The notes below the pieces were generated by a model. It saw only the letters and a list, made by a program, of their open reading frames with translations, did no database searches and was not told where the DNA came from. Of a stretch of 34,983 nucleotides of DNA, positions 17,020 through 26,448 are shown piece after piece. Within the stretch, counting starts at the first letter, position 1. Every line of letters starts with the position of its first letter. Source of the stretch: Acidimicrobiales bacterium (lineage in GTDB: Bacteria > Actinomycetota > Acidimicrobiia > Acidimicrobiales > JAMCQF01); contig DAHXND010000118.1 in NCBI GenBank assembly GCA_027366675.1, positions 1 through 34,983 of the forward strand, in the 5' to 3' direction. Made by a program: the position numbers and the translations under genes.

Positions 17020-19197
17020 GTGACGGAAGTCGACGGCCGGCTGGCATCGCTGAGCGAGTCGGCAGAGCAGTTGATACTGAGCGGCAAGGCGGTTCTCGGC
17101 GAGGCAGAGGTCCGCGAGTGGCTAGGTGGGCTGCTTGCGTTCGGGCGCTCAGTTGTGTGCGACACGCCCGGTGAGGCGTCTGCGGCAGCTGAGGAGCTTG
17201 GATTTCCGGTCGTGCTGAAGGTCTTTGCCCAGGCAGCGCTGCACAAGTCCGACCAGGGCCTGGTTATGCTCGGGCTTGGTACGGCTCCCCAGGTTGCCGC
17301 TGCTGCAACGGAACTCTTGGCGAGAGCCCGCTCGCTCGGCTTTGAAGATGCCAGGCTTGGCGTCCAATGCCAGATCTCGGGGGTCGAAGCCGCGGTGGGG
17401 ATCCGGCGCGACGCCCTGGGTGCTGTATGCATGGTAGCGGCAGGCGGCACCCTGATAGAGCTGTATGGGGATATCTCTCTCGGGATTGCACCGCTCACCA
17501 GGTCAGAGGCGAATGCGATGGTAGAGCGCCTGAAGCTGGCGAAGCTTCTTCACGGTTACCGCGGGAGTGAAGCCCTGGATGTAGACGCGCTCGTCGATCT
17601 TCTCATGAGGGTGTGCAGCCTGGCCCTGGCTGTGCCTGAGATCAGCGAGCTCGACCTGAATCCCGTCTTCGTGCGCAGGCTCGGATGCGTGGTGGCGGAC
17701 GCTCGGGTGGTTCTGGCGAACAGGGTCACAGCCGAGGACGATCGTGACTTTGCCGACCTTGGCGCGTTGCTGGACCCGCAGCGCGTAGCTCTGATCGGGG
17801 CAGGATCGGATTCGAGGAAAGTCGGTGGCCTTCTCCTCAAGTACCTGCGCAAGTATAATTTCGCGGGGGAGCTACTGGTGGTCAATCCGGCTGCTCCTGA
17901 GTTGGATGGGGTATCGGTTGTGCCCGATCTCCGCTCCTACGCAGGGAAGGTCGACCTTGCATGTATAGCAGTGCCTGCCAAGGCCGTGGGTGGCGCAGTA
18001 GACGACTGCATGAGGGCGGAGGTGCCTGTCGGGATCATCTATTCATCCGGTTTCGGGGAAGCCGGAGAGGACGGGCGTTTGGCTCAGGAGCGTCTGGTCG
18101 AGCAGACGAAAGGGCGGTTCCGTTTCCTTGGCCCGAACTCCATGGGTGTGGCGGTTCCAGACGATAACTACTTCGCTACTTTCGGTATGGCTCTTGAGGC
18201 GCGAGATATCCCCTCTGGACCTATCGGTTTCGTTTCTCAGAGCGGGGCTATTGCCAGCTCGCTTTTCAGCCGGAGTGGAGAGTTCGAGACCGGCTTCAGC
18301 CACTGGATAAGTGTTGGCAACGAGGCGGATATCGGGGTGGCAGATGCTACTGCGCACCTCGCTGGTGATGAACGTTGCAAGGTGATATGCCTTTTTATCG
18401 AGGTTATCCGGGATCCCGGTTCGTTCGCCAGAGCCGTTCAGTTAGCCCATAATGCCGGCAAGGCTGTTGTGGTGTTCAAGACCGGCCTTTCGGATGCAGG
18501 CAGAGCGGCAGCGGCATCCCACACAGGAGCGCTGACCGGGTCCGACGAAGTGTATTCGGCGTTCTTCTGGCGCCACGGCATTGTAAGAGTGAGTAGCCTC
18601 GAAGGGCTGTTCGTTGCCGCACACGGCGTTCTCACGGCTGGCCCAGTCAGGGGACGTCGGATTGGGATCGTATCGATGTCTGGGGGTTTATGCTCTGTTC
18701 TTGCGGATCTCTGTGCCCGTAACGAGCTCGAGGTTCCCGCGTTGGCTTCCTCGACGCAGCACCGGCTGTCCGAGCTGATCCCATCATTCGGTGCCCTGCG
18801 CAACCCCGTGGACATAACCGCCGTCGGGATACAGCATCCCCATATGGTGAGAGATGCCGTTACAGCCCTTCGGGACTCCGACGAGGTCGACGTTGTGCTG
18901 GTGCAGCTGAGCACGAACGCAGACCCAGCCGCAGCTGAGATGGCTCTCGACCTGTGCCAGCTTCGCGAGACCAGCGGACCCCCGATACTGGTTGGTCGCC
19001 TCGGATCGAGTGCTCTCGCCCCGAAGGCCATGACGGTCTACAGGGAAGCCGGGGTTCATGTGTTCACCTGGCCCGATCAGCTTGTCCAGGCAGCTACAGC
19101 TGCGGTGACATTTGGTAGGAGCATGGCCAGTGACATCGAAGAGATGGAGGGAGCCGTGACGGGACGCCCCGATCGTCTGAGCCAGGTAGGAGATTGA
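17020..19197 (+). CDS. NDP-forming acyl-CoA synthetase (acetate-CoA ligase [ADP-forming] family), ATP-grasp domain first
   Basis: N-terminal GFPVVLKVFAQAALHKSDQGLVMLGL (ATP-grasp_5-like), then VALIGAGSDSRKVGG CoA-binding and SQSGAIASSLF, AAASHTGALTGSD with conserved His. Confidence 0.9.
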   Translation: MTEVDGRLASLSESAEQLILSGKAVLGEAEVREWLGGLLAFGRSVVCDTPGEASAAAEELGFPVVLKVFAQAALHKSDQGLVMLGLGTAPQVAAAATELLARARSLGFEDARLGVQCQISGVEAAVGIRRDALGAVCMVAAGGTLIELYGDISLGIAPLTRSEANAMVERLKLAKLLHGYRGSEALDVDALVDLLMRVCSLALAVPEISELDLNPVFVRRLGCVVADARVVLANRVTAEDDRDFADLGALLDPQRVALIGAGSDSRKVGGLLLKYLRKYNFAGELLVVNPAAPELDGVSVVPDLRSYAGKVDLACIAVPAKAVGGAVDDCMRAEVPVGIIYSSGFGEAGEDGRLAQERLVEQTKGRFRFLGPNSMGVAVPDDNYFATFGMALEARDIPSGPIGFVSQSGAIASSLFSRSGEFETGFSHWISVGNEADIGVADATAHLAGDERCKVICLFIEVIRDPGSFARAVQLAHNAGKAVVVFKTGLSDAGRAAAASHTGALTGSDEVYSAFFWRHGIVRVSSLEGLFVAAHGVLTAGPVRGRRIGIVSMSGGLCSVLADLCARNELEVPALASSTQHRLSELIPSFGALRNPVDITAVGIQHPHMVRDAVTALRDSDEVDVVLVQLSTNADPAAAEMALDLCQLRETSGPPILVGRLGSSALAPKAMTVYREAGVHVFTWPDQLVQAATAAVTFGRSMASDIEEMEGAVTGRPDRLSQVGD

Positions 19198-19201
19198 CGC
19201 A

Positions 19202-20338
19202 ATGGACTTTCGTCTGAACCCAGACCAGGACGCCCTTGTAGCCAGTGCCAGGGGGCTGGCTCAGCGCCATGCTCAGGACCCTACGGTGTCATGGGAGGAG
19301 GCTGGGCAGTTCCCGTGGGAATTCTGCAGCGAGCTCGCTGCACACGGTATGACCGGCATCGACCTTTCTGTGGACGTAGGTGGCGGCGGTGGGACGCTGA
19401 TGGACTCCGTTTTGGTGCTCGAGTCAGTTGGGCGTGTTGGTCCCCATCTGGCTGACGCTGTTCAGGCTACGAACTTCGGTGCTGTGAGGCAGATAGCCAA
19501 GTTCGGTGGTGACAGGGTCGTAGACGAGGTGCTGAAGCCGATTCTTGGTGGATCTGCGCTTGCTACGATAGGTATGTCTGAGCCTGGTGGTGGATCAGCC
19601 CTGAGCTCGTTACGCACCCGGGCTGAGGTGCGCGGAGGAGACGTAGTGGTGAGCGGAAGCAAGCTGTTCAACTCGAACGGTCCGCATGCCACGCATTATG
19701 TGATCTGGGCTCGGTTCGGAGACGGGCGCGACGATATCGGTGCAGTGGTGGTTCCCGCAGATACGGCTGGCCTCACCCGCGGCCGGACAGAGCGCTTTCT
19801 CTCTGGCGAGGTGCATTGCGGCCTTACTCTGGACGAGTGCAAGTTGCCATCCGATTATGTTTTGGTTGACCACGATGGCATGAGGAAGATGATGACGATC
19901 TTCAACATAGAACGCTTGGGCAACGCCACACGCGCCTATGCGTTCGGCGAGGTCGCGTTCAAGCTGGCCACTGAGTATATGGTTGATCGAGAGACAGCAG
20001 GCTCGCGCCTGCAGGATTTCCAGGGGCTTCGCTGGAAGATCGCGGACCTGAGGATGCGCCTCGACGCAGCCCAGCTCCTTTTGTACCGGGCTGCTACCGA
20101 ATTGCGTGATGGAGCCCCTGTTCCCGTATACACCTCCATAGCGAAGGCGTTTGCCAACGAAGCTGGCTTCGATGCTGCCAACGAGGCACTGCAGATCGCC
20201 GGTGGATACGGATTCACTGAGGATTCGGCACTCGCCTATCTGTTTCACCGAACACGCGGTTGGATGATAGCGGGGGGAACAGTCGAGATGCAGCGTAACC
20301 GCATTGCGCGCGATGTGTTCAGGGGGATGGAGTCATGA
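19202..20338 (+). CDS. Acyl-CoA dehydrogenase
   Basis: IGMSEPGGGS, QIAGGYGFTED, GGTVEMQRNRIARDV. Confidence 0.93.
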   Translation: MDFRLNPDQDALVASARGLAQRHAQDPTVSWEEAGQFPWEFCSELAAHGMTGIDLSVDVGGGGGTLMDSVLVLESVGRVGPHLADAVQATNFGAVRQIAKFGGDRVVDEVLKPILGGSALATIGMSEPGGGSALSSLRTRAEVRGGDVVVSGSKLFNSNGPHATHYVIWARFGDGRDDIGAVVVPADTAGLTRGRTERFLSGEVHCGLTLDECKLPSDYVLVDHDGMRKMMTIFNIERLGNATRAYAFGEVAFKLATEYMVDRETAGSRLQDFQGLRWKIADLRMRLDAAQLLLYRAATELRDGAPVPVYTSIAKAFANEAGFDAANEALQIAGGYGFTEDSALAYLFHRTRGWMIAGGTVEMQRNRIARDVFRGMES

Positions 20339-20378
20339 CAGCCCGGAAGATCTTCTCTTGGATGTGCGCGGTGACAGC

Positions 20379-20882
20379 GTGACTGAGGCCGCTTCCACAG
20401 AATCCCGCAATGGTGCTGCTGACTCGGTGTTGTTCAATCGAGTTGCCACTGTTGCCCGGACTATAACAGAGGGGGATGTATACCTATTTGCTGGTGTAAC
20501 TGGCGATATGTCCCCCGTGCATCTGAATGCTCAGTATGCGAAAAGGCTTCCAGGTGGGCAGCGAGTAGCGCATGGGGTGTTGCTGGTCGGCCTCATGTCT
20601 GCCGCATCCTCCGTATGGTGCCGCGATGTCGGGCTTGATGCGTTCTCCTATGGCTACGATCGAGTTCGGTTCGTGCGACCAGTGCGATTCGGCGATACCA
20701 TCCGAGTCAGCTACAGGCTCGTCGAGCACGAGCCTGGCGAGCGGCGTTATGTAGCTGAGGCAGAGGCATTGAACCAGGAAGGTGAAGTAGTGGCAGTCGC
20801 CAGGCATATTCTGTGGGAGGTCCTACCTGAGGACGGTGACTCTTCCCGGGATGGGGAAGTTAGATCTGGGAGCGAAGAGTAG
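20379..20882 (+). CDS. MaoC-like (R)-specific enoyl-CoA hydratase
   Basis: FAGVTGDMSPVHLNAQYAKR...RVAHGVLLVGLMSA hydratase-2 motif; GTG 20379 chosen to avoid overlap with the upstream gene. Confidence 0.85.
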   Translation: MTEAASTESRNGAADSVLFNRVATVARTITEGDVYLFAGVTGDMSPVHLNAQYAKRLPGGQRVAHGVLLVGLMSAASSVWCRDVGLDAFSYGYDRVRFVRPVRFGDTIRVSYRLVEHEPGERRYVAEAEALNQEGEVVAVARHILWEVLPEDGDSSRDGEVRSGSEE

Positions 20883-20885
20883 CCA

Positions 20886-22109
20886 GTGGGCATGCTTGCA
20901 GGTGTCCGGATTATCGACACGACCCGTCTCCTTCCTGGACCCTATGCAGGTTGGCTTCTCGCTTCAATGGGGGCTGATGTGATAAAGGTAGAGCAGCCAG
21001 GGCGAGGTGACTACATACGGCAGAACTGGCCCAGGCGTGCTGGTACTTCTACGGTGTTCCATATCTACAATCGCGGCAAGCGCAGCATCGCTATAGATCT
21101 GAAGAGCCAGGAAGGTAAGGACGCATTTATCGATCTCGCGTCCGCATCTGACGCAGTGCTGGATGGCAACCGGCCTGGTGTCATGGATCGTCTTGGGTGT
21201 GGATGGGAGACCTGTCGTGCCCGTAACGCCAAGCTTGTCTGGTGCGCCATCACGGGATTCGGCCAGGACGGGCCATATGCTGGTCGCGCTGGGCACGATG
21301 TGAATTATCTGAGCCTGGCGGGGGCGCTGAGCGGCCTGCGGGGCCATGACGGAAAACCAATATTACCCAGAGTGACCATAGCTGATATGGCCGGCGGGGG
21401 ACTGATGGCGCTGGCGGGCCTGCTGGGCGCACTCCTTGGGGCAGCGAGGACCGGCCAGGGGAGGTTCGTGGATGTATCCATGACCGATTCGGTGTTGTCT
21501 ATGCAGGGCCTACGGATTGCTGAGGAGCTTGCCCCTGGAGAGCAACGGCCGGCTGGCACGTTGTCTGGGGATGGAGACGACCTGGAGTGCGGAGTCTACG
21601 AGACATCCGACGGTAGATTCATAAGTCTTGATCCCTACGAGAATCGCTTCAAAGAGAGGCTCTGGAGTCTCATAGAGCAGGCAGGCTTCGGCCAGAGACC
21701 GAGTCAGCGTGAGCGTGGCACAGTTCGTTCGGTGCTTGCGCACATCGTAGCCAGCCAACCTCGCGACGCTTGGGTCGCACTTCTGGACGCGGAGGATGTG
21801 TGCTTCGCCCCCGTCTACGAGCTGAGCGAGATGCAAAGTGATCCAAATGTAGTAGCCAGGGGGAGCCTCGGTGACGTAATGGACCCGGATGCCGGTAGCC
21901 CCAGCCTCTCTAGCCCACTTCGCTTCTATCCAGGAGCGTGTGAGCGCGAGTTGGGGTCGGCACCGGCTCTCGGTGAGCACAGTCTGGACGTGTTGTCAGA
22001 GGTCGGTTGGGACACCGAGCGGATGGATGCCGCGACCCAGGCCGGAGCAATCTGGTGGCCGGGTTCCGGTGCCGGCGGAGATTCCCGGACGAGAGGAGAA
22101 GCGATATGA
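20886..22109 (+). CDS. CaiB/BaiF family protein, alpha-methylacyl-CoA racemase-like
   Basis: LPGPYAGWLLASMGADVIKVEQP; AGHDVNYLSLAGAL and TIADMAGGGLMA resemble AMACR/MCR motifs. Confidence 0.85.
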   Translation: MGMLAGVRIIDTTRLLPGPYAGWLLASMGADVIKVEQPGRGDYIRQNWPRRAGTSTVFHIYNRGKRSIAIDLKSQEGKDAFIDLASASDAVLDGNRPGVMDRLGCGWETCRARNAKLVWCAITGFGQDGPYAGRAGHDVNYLSLAGALSGLRGHDGKPILPRVTIADMAGGGLMALAGLLGALLGAARTGQGRFVDVSMTDSVLSMQGLRIAEELAPGEQRPAGTLSGDGDDLECGVYETSDGRFISLDPYENRFKERLWSLIEQAGFGQRPSQRERGTVRSVLAHIVASQPRDAWVALLDAEDVCFAPVYELSEMQSDPNVVARGSLGDVMDPDAGSPSLSSPLRFYPGACERELGSAPALGEHSLDVLSEVGWDTERMDAATQAGAIWWPGSGAGGDSRTRGEAI

Positions 22110-22843
22110 GCCCGGAATCTGGAAGGGCAGTAGTAGTGGTAACGGGTGCGGCTCAGGGCATAGGTCATGAGGTGTGTGTTCGCTTTGCTGCAGACGGGTG
22201 GCACGTCATCGGTGTTGATCTGGATCAGGGAGTCGAGAAGCTGGAGGGAGAGATTCCCGGAGCGCTCAGTGCAGTTCTCGATGTCCGTGACGAGACGGAG
22301 TGGGCAGAGCTGATCCGGAGTCTGGGCGATGATGGCTCGCATGTCGAAGCTCTCATCAATTGTGCCGGGATTCTTGCTCCTGAGTCTGCGGTGGCCGATA
22401 CTCCACTCGAGGTCTGGCGGCGAGTGATAGACGTGAACCTGACGGGCACCTTTGTTAGCTGCAAGGCGGTCTTGCCCCTGATGACAAGTCGGAGGCGAGG
22501 CTTCATAGTGAATCTCGCTTCGATAGCGGGTAAGGAGGGCAACGCCATGCAGGCGGCCTACAGTGCGGCTAAAGGTGGCGTGATCGCGTTCACGAAGGCT
22601 CTGGCCAAGGAGGTAGCACCGGACGGCGTGACCGTCAACGCCATCGCGCCGACGATGATCGAAGGTCCTCTCAGTGCGTCGATGAGCGAGGATTTGCGGG
22701 CGAAGCTCCTGGCCAAGATACCAATGGCGCGTCTCGGTCGCCCTGACGAGGTGGCCGCCATGGTCGCGTGGATCTGCTCGGGAGAATGCTCGTTTACGAC
22801 CGGCAGTGTCTTCGATCTGACAGGGGGACGCGCTACGTACTGA
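22106..22843 (+). CDS. SDR-family oxidoreductase
   Basis: VVVTGAAQGIGHEV; NCAG; YSAAKGG; ATGA overlap with CaiB gene, GAGAGGAG upstream. Confidence 0.93.
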   Translation: MSPESGRAVVVVTGAAQGIGHEVCVRFAADGWHVIGVDLDQGVEKLEGEIPGALSAVLDVRDETEWAELIRSLGDDGSHVEALINCAGILAPESAVADTPLEVWRRVIDVNLTGTFVSCKAVLPLMTSRRRGFIVNLASIAGKEGNAMQAAYSAAKGGVIAFTKALAKEVAPDGVTVNAIAPTMIEGPLSASMSEDLRAKLLAKIPMARLGRPDEVAAMVAWICSGECSFTTGSVFDLTGGRATY

Positions 22844-22898
22844 TCGGCATGAGACTTGGCTCTGTCACATGGTTACATCGTAGAAGGGATTCAATAAC

Positions 22899-23492
22899 GT
22901 GCCTGTGAAACGCGAAGACCCCAGGATTATCCCGCCAGCAGACCTCTACTGGGATGATCTATCCCTGGATGACCGCGTGGTCAGCCCAGGCCGCACCATA
23001 GGCGAAGCTGATATCCTGGCCTTTGCCGGTCTTAGTGGCGACTACAACCAGCTACATATGGATGCGGAGTATGCTGCGAGCGAGACTGGATTCACTCGGC
23101 GGGTTGCACATGGGCTCTTGGGACTCAGTGTAGCGAGTGGTCTATTCACGCGCACCTGGCTAGGTACAGGTATTCAGCGGCACATGATTGCCATGCTGGA
23201 GATTCAATGGAAGTTCGTGGCTCCGCTCTTCGCCGGGGAGACCGTCCGTCTGGAAGCCGAGATCACGAACCTGCGAGCGACTTCGAATAGGGAACGCGGG
23301 ATAGCTATCCTGGATCGCCGCTTGGTGGATGGCTCCGCCAAGGTGCTCCAGCATGGCACTACTACCATGCTGATCCGGAGGCGCGTCGACGGTGCTACTG
23401 CCACACAGGATGGGAGCGCTCTACTCGCGCCGAGCAGGCTTGGCCGGGCAACCCGGGATCGTAGAACCGCTGCAGGGGGGCAAGTGCAGTGA
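22899..23492 (+). CDS. MaoC-like dehydratase
   Basis: FAGLSGDYNQLHMDAEYA...RVAHGLLGLSVASGL. Confidence 0.87.
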   Translation: MPVKREDPRIIPPADLYWDDLSLDDRVVSPGRTIGEADILAFAGLSGDYNQLHMDAEYAASETGFTRRVAHGLLGLSVASGLFTRTWLGTGIQRHMIAMLEIQWKFVAPLFAGETVRLEAEITNLRATSNRERGIAILDRRLVDGSAKVLQHGTTTMLIRRRVDGATATQDGSALLAPSRLGRATRDRRTAAGGQVQ

Positions 23493-24346
23493 GCATCTCG
23501 CGGAGCGGGCGCAGTGCCACGCGTGAAGGGGTGGAGCTCGATCGCCAGGGACCGATCTGGATAATACGGATCAACAGGCCAAGCCACCTGAATGCACTGG
23601 ATCCCGAGTCCAGTTCGGAGTGCCTCGCCTATTTCCGGGAGGGGGTGGATGACAGCTCCCTCAGGGTCGTGATAGTGACTGGCGCAGGCGAGCGCTCCTT
23701 CTGTGCTGGGTTCGACCTGTCCGCGATGAATTATCCAGCAGGGAACGAGGATTCGGCAGTTGGAGGCAGTGTCAAAGAGGGGTCTGCGTCCTCGGGCGGA
23801 GAGGGCGGTGTGTCTGTGGGAGCCTTGACGAAGGACATCTATTTTCCGAAGCCGGTTATTGCTGCGGTGAATGGCCTCGCCTACGGAGGGGGTCTGGAGC
23901 TAATGCTCGCTTGTGACCTGCGCATAGCGGTACCACATGCGACCTTCGCCTTACCAGAGGTCGGTCTGGGCCTGATTGCCGGTGGCGGCGGGACGGTACG
24001 GTTACCCTCTCAGATCCCGTGGGCGATAGCAGCAGAGGTGCTTATGCTGGGTCGCGTCCTGAGTGCTGATGAAGCTCTCGATCTCGGCTTGATCAATCGC
24101 ATCGTGGAACCTGATGATCTTTTGCCGGCTGCAATTGACTTGGCAGGGGAGCTGGCTCGGAGATCTCCTGACGCGCTTCGGTATACGAAAGCCTCGATGT
24201 GGCGAAGTCGCGGCATGACCATTGCTGATGCCTTGGAGTTGGAGCAGGGGTACTCCGAGCTGGTTCAGCGCAGTGCGGAGGCGCAGCAGGGCGTGGCGAG
24301 CTTTTTCGAGAAGCGAAGGGCAGCGGAAAAGCCGGAAGCGGAATGA
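23489..24346 (+). CDS. Enoyl-CoA hydratase/isomerase (crotonase family)
   Basis: RSFCAGFDLSAM, NGLAYGGGLELMLACDLRIA, PEVGLGLIAGGGGTVRLP; GTGA overlap. Confidence 0.93.
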   Translation: MSISRSGRSATREGVELDRQGPIWIIRINRPSHLNALDPESSSECLAYFREGVDDSSLRVVIVTGAGERSFCAGFDLSAMNYPAGNEDSAVGGSVKEGSASSGGEGGVSVGALTKDIYFPKPVIAAVNGLAYGGGLELMLACDLRIAVPHATFALPEVGLGLIAGGGGTVRLPSQIPWAIAAEVLMLGRVLSADEALDLGLINRIVEPDDLLPAAIDLAGELARRSPDALRYTKASMWRSRGMTIADALELEQGYSELVQRSAEAQQGVASFFEKRRAAEKPEAE

Positions 24347-24405
24347 GCTGAGACGCTGTACTTGTATCTTGGGCAGCTAGCTGTCAGAGGGTCAGCTTGG
24401 ATACG

Positions 24406-24443
24406 GGCTAACCAGCTCGCGTATGGCTAACCAGCTCGCGTAT
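24406..24443. repeat. Exact 19-bp tandem duplication at the 3' end of the minus-strand OYE-like gene
   Basis: GGCTAACCAGCTCGCGTAT at 24406-24424 and 24425-24443. Confidence 0.97.
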
Positions 24444-26375
24444 AAGGCGACGGGCTAGCGCCGCAGCGTCCGATATGCAGACTGCCACTTGGCCCCCACG
24501 GCCAGCCGCATCGCCGACCAGGTGTATGCCCGCAGGAGGGTGAATTGCGGTCAAGGCCTTCATGCACGAGGTGTCCGCGACGACTCCATGGGATATCAGG
24601 ACGGGCCCTAGAGCGTGTAACCGTTTCGTATTCTCGCCAGTGGAGACGACGAGCGAATCGTCATCTATGGCGGTCACGGTGGTAGAGAGGCGCACGTCCA
24701 CGCCCTGGGAGCTTAGAAGGCGGGGAACGACGAGGATCTTGGCTCTCGCTCCGACGTCAGGCGCGAGCTCTTGGACTGGGCTGACGAGGAGCACCCGCGC
24801 GCCGCGCTGTGCGAGGTCGTCGGCTACCGCGATTGCCTCACGATCCCCTCCCCAGACGGTGTGAGTAGCGCCTGGCAGTATGGGCTTTCCCGCGCGAATC
24901 CACGAGCGAACATCGGCGACGCGTGGCAGCTTGGATCCTGGTATATCGGGAATGTGCCCTGTGGCACCGGTGGCCATAATTACGGCATCGGGACGGATTG
25001 CTGCGATCTCGTTAAAGCCAGCCTCGGTAGAAAGCTGAAGCGTCACGTTCAGGTGGCGAAGCTGGCTTTCATACCACTGCAGGATCCTTCCGTATTCCGG
25101 ATACTCATGCATTGTGGATGCGAGAGCGAACTGACCCCCTATATGTTCCTCACGCTCGAAGAGGGCAACCGTGCACCCCGCTGAAGCCAGTGCCCGAGCG
25201 GCTTCGAGGCCGGCAGGCCCGGCACCGAGGATTGCCACGACCATACTCCTTGGAGCGGCGTATCCTGGAAGAGGGGTCAGGTGGTCATGGCTGCCAGCCG
25301 TGGCTATCGAGTCCGTCGATGGTGCGTGGTCGGGATCTGGGTCGATCACGGTCGGGTTTACCGAGCACGGTACTGCTTCACCGCTACCGAGGGTGTCTAT
25401 GCATAGATTGCACGCTATGCATGGCCGCGGTGCTTGGCCCTCCAATACCTTCCTTGGCCATTCGGGATCCGCATGGAGGGCCCGCGCGAGACTGACGAAG
25501 TCCGCACATCCTGAAGCTATGATCTCTTCAGCCGCAGCCGGGGAGTTGATGCGTCCGGCAACACCTACGGGGAGCCCGAGCGGTTTGTACTTGGCAGCGT
25601 ATGTGCGGAGAAATCCCTGCGGGAACTCTCCGGGCTGGACTATCCACTCGCGGCCTTCGTAGCTACCCGCTGAGACGTCTATGAAATCCACCAAGTCAAT
25701 TCGTGACTTGGTGATCAACGCTCTGGTGGTGTCGGCATCCAGCCCCCCGGGAGCTCCCTCGAAGGCAGAGATTCGTATTCCGAGCGCCGCTGATTCTGGC
25801 AGTGCGGCTCTTACGGCATCAAGGACCTCATCGAGGAACTTGGTAGGCTCTGCCCAGAGATCTTTACGCTGGTTGGTGCGCGACGATAGGAACTGGTGGA
25901 TTAGATAGCCGTGCGCGGCATGGATGCTGAGCACGTCCACTCCGGCTTCGATACAACGGCGGGCTGCGGAAGCGAAGGCCTCGATAAGGTCGAGGATGTC
26001 GTCCTCGTCCAGCTCGATGGGCAGATCACCTCCGGCCACTGCGCACGGGATAGGAGATGGTGCCACTGGCTGCAAGCCACTGACCTTGGCCTGTGCAGTG
26101 CGGCCACCGTGGTTCAGCTCGATGCCGAGAAGTGCTCCATGATCGTGGATCTCTTTGGCGAGGTGAGCGAGTGGCGGGATGATCGAGTCGTTGTGTACGC
26201 CCATTTGCCGTTTGCGCCCTTTGCCGTCCTGGCGAACGAAGCTGGCCTCGGTGAATATGAGGGCAGCTCCACCTGTGGCCCTGTCGGCCAGGTACTTTCG
26301 GTAGCGTGGCGTGAGATGCCCATCCAGATCGCTCAAGTTGCGTTCCATAGGGGCGGAGACGATTCGGTTCTTCAA
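24408..26375 (-). CDS. Old yellow enzyme/2,4-dienoyl-CoA reductase-like FMN-FeS-FAD oxidoreductase (true N-terminus probably extends to about 26456)
   Basis: LKNRIVSAPM, HAAHGYLIHQFLS, CIACNLC...C Fe-S motif, GAGPAGLEAARALA FAD motif; homologous sequence continues upstream of the TTG at 26375. Confidence 0.9.
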   Translation of the reverse strand: MKNRIVSAPMERNLSDLDGHLTPRYRKYLADRATGGAALIFTEASFVRQDGKGRKRQMGVHNDSIIPPLAHLAKEIHDHGALLGIELNHGGRTAQAKVSGLQPVAPSPIPCAVAGGDLPIELDEDDILDLIEAFASAARRCIEAGVDVLSIHAAHGYLIHQFLSSRTNQRKDLWAEPTKFLDEVLDAVRAALPESAALGIRISAFEGAPGGLDADTTRALITKSRIDLVDFIDVSAGSYEGREWIVQPGEFPQGFLRTYAAKYKPLGLPVGVAGRINSPAAAEEIIASGCADFVSLARALHADPEWPRKVLEGQAPRPCIACNLCIDTLGSGEAVPCSVNPTVIDPDPDHAPSTDSIATAGSHDHLTPLPGYAAPRSMVVAILGAGPAGLEAARALASAGCTVALFEREEHIGGQFALASTMHEYPEYGRILQWYESQLRHLNVTLQLSTEAGFNEIAAIRPDAVIMATGATGHIPDIPGSKLPRVADVRSWIRAGKPILPGATHTVWGGDREAIAVADDLAQRGARVLLVSPVQELAPDVGARAKILVVPRLLSSQGVDVRLSTTVTAIDDDSLVVSTGENTKRLHALGPVLISHGVVADTSCMKALTAIHPPAGIHLVGDAAGRGGQVAVCISDAAALARRLIRELVSHTRAG

Positions 26376-26448
26376 GGTGATAGGACCAATTGTCAGAGGC
26401 TGAGCTAGTGCCGTCGGTCGGATGGGCCTATTGATCGCACTGGTCAGG

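Noticed and set aside
18438-19031. 197-aa minus-strand ORF inside the acyl-CoA ligase gene
   Set aside because: Antisense shadow ORF without family motifs.
19610-20248. 212-aa minus-strand ORF inside the acyl-CoA dehydrogenase gene
   Set aside because: Antisense shadow ORF; Ser/His/Arg-rich and without a recognised fold.
24374-24383. 10-bp palindrome CAGCTAGCTG between convergent genes
   Set aside because: Too short to distinguish from chance, no T-tract, not called as a terminator.
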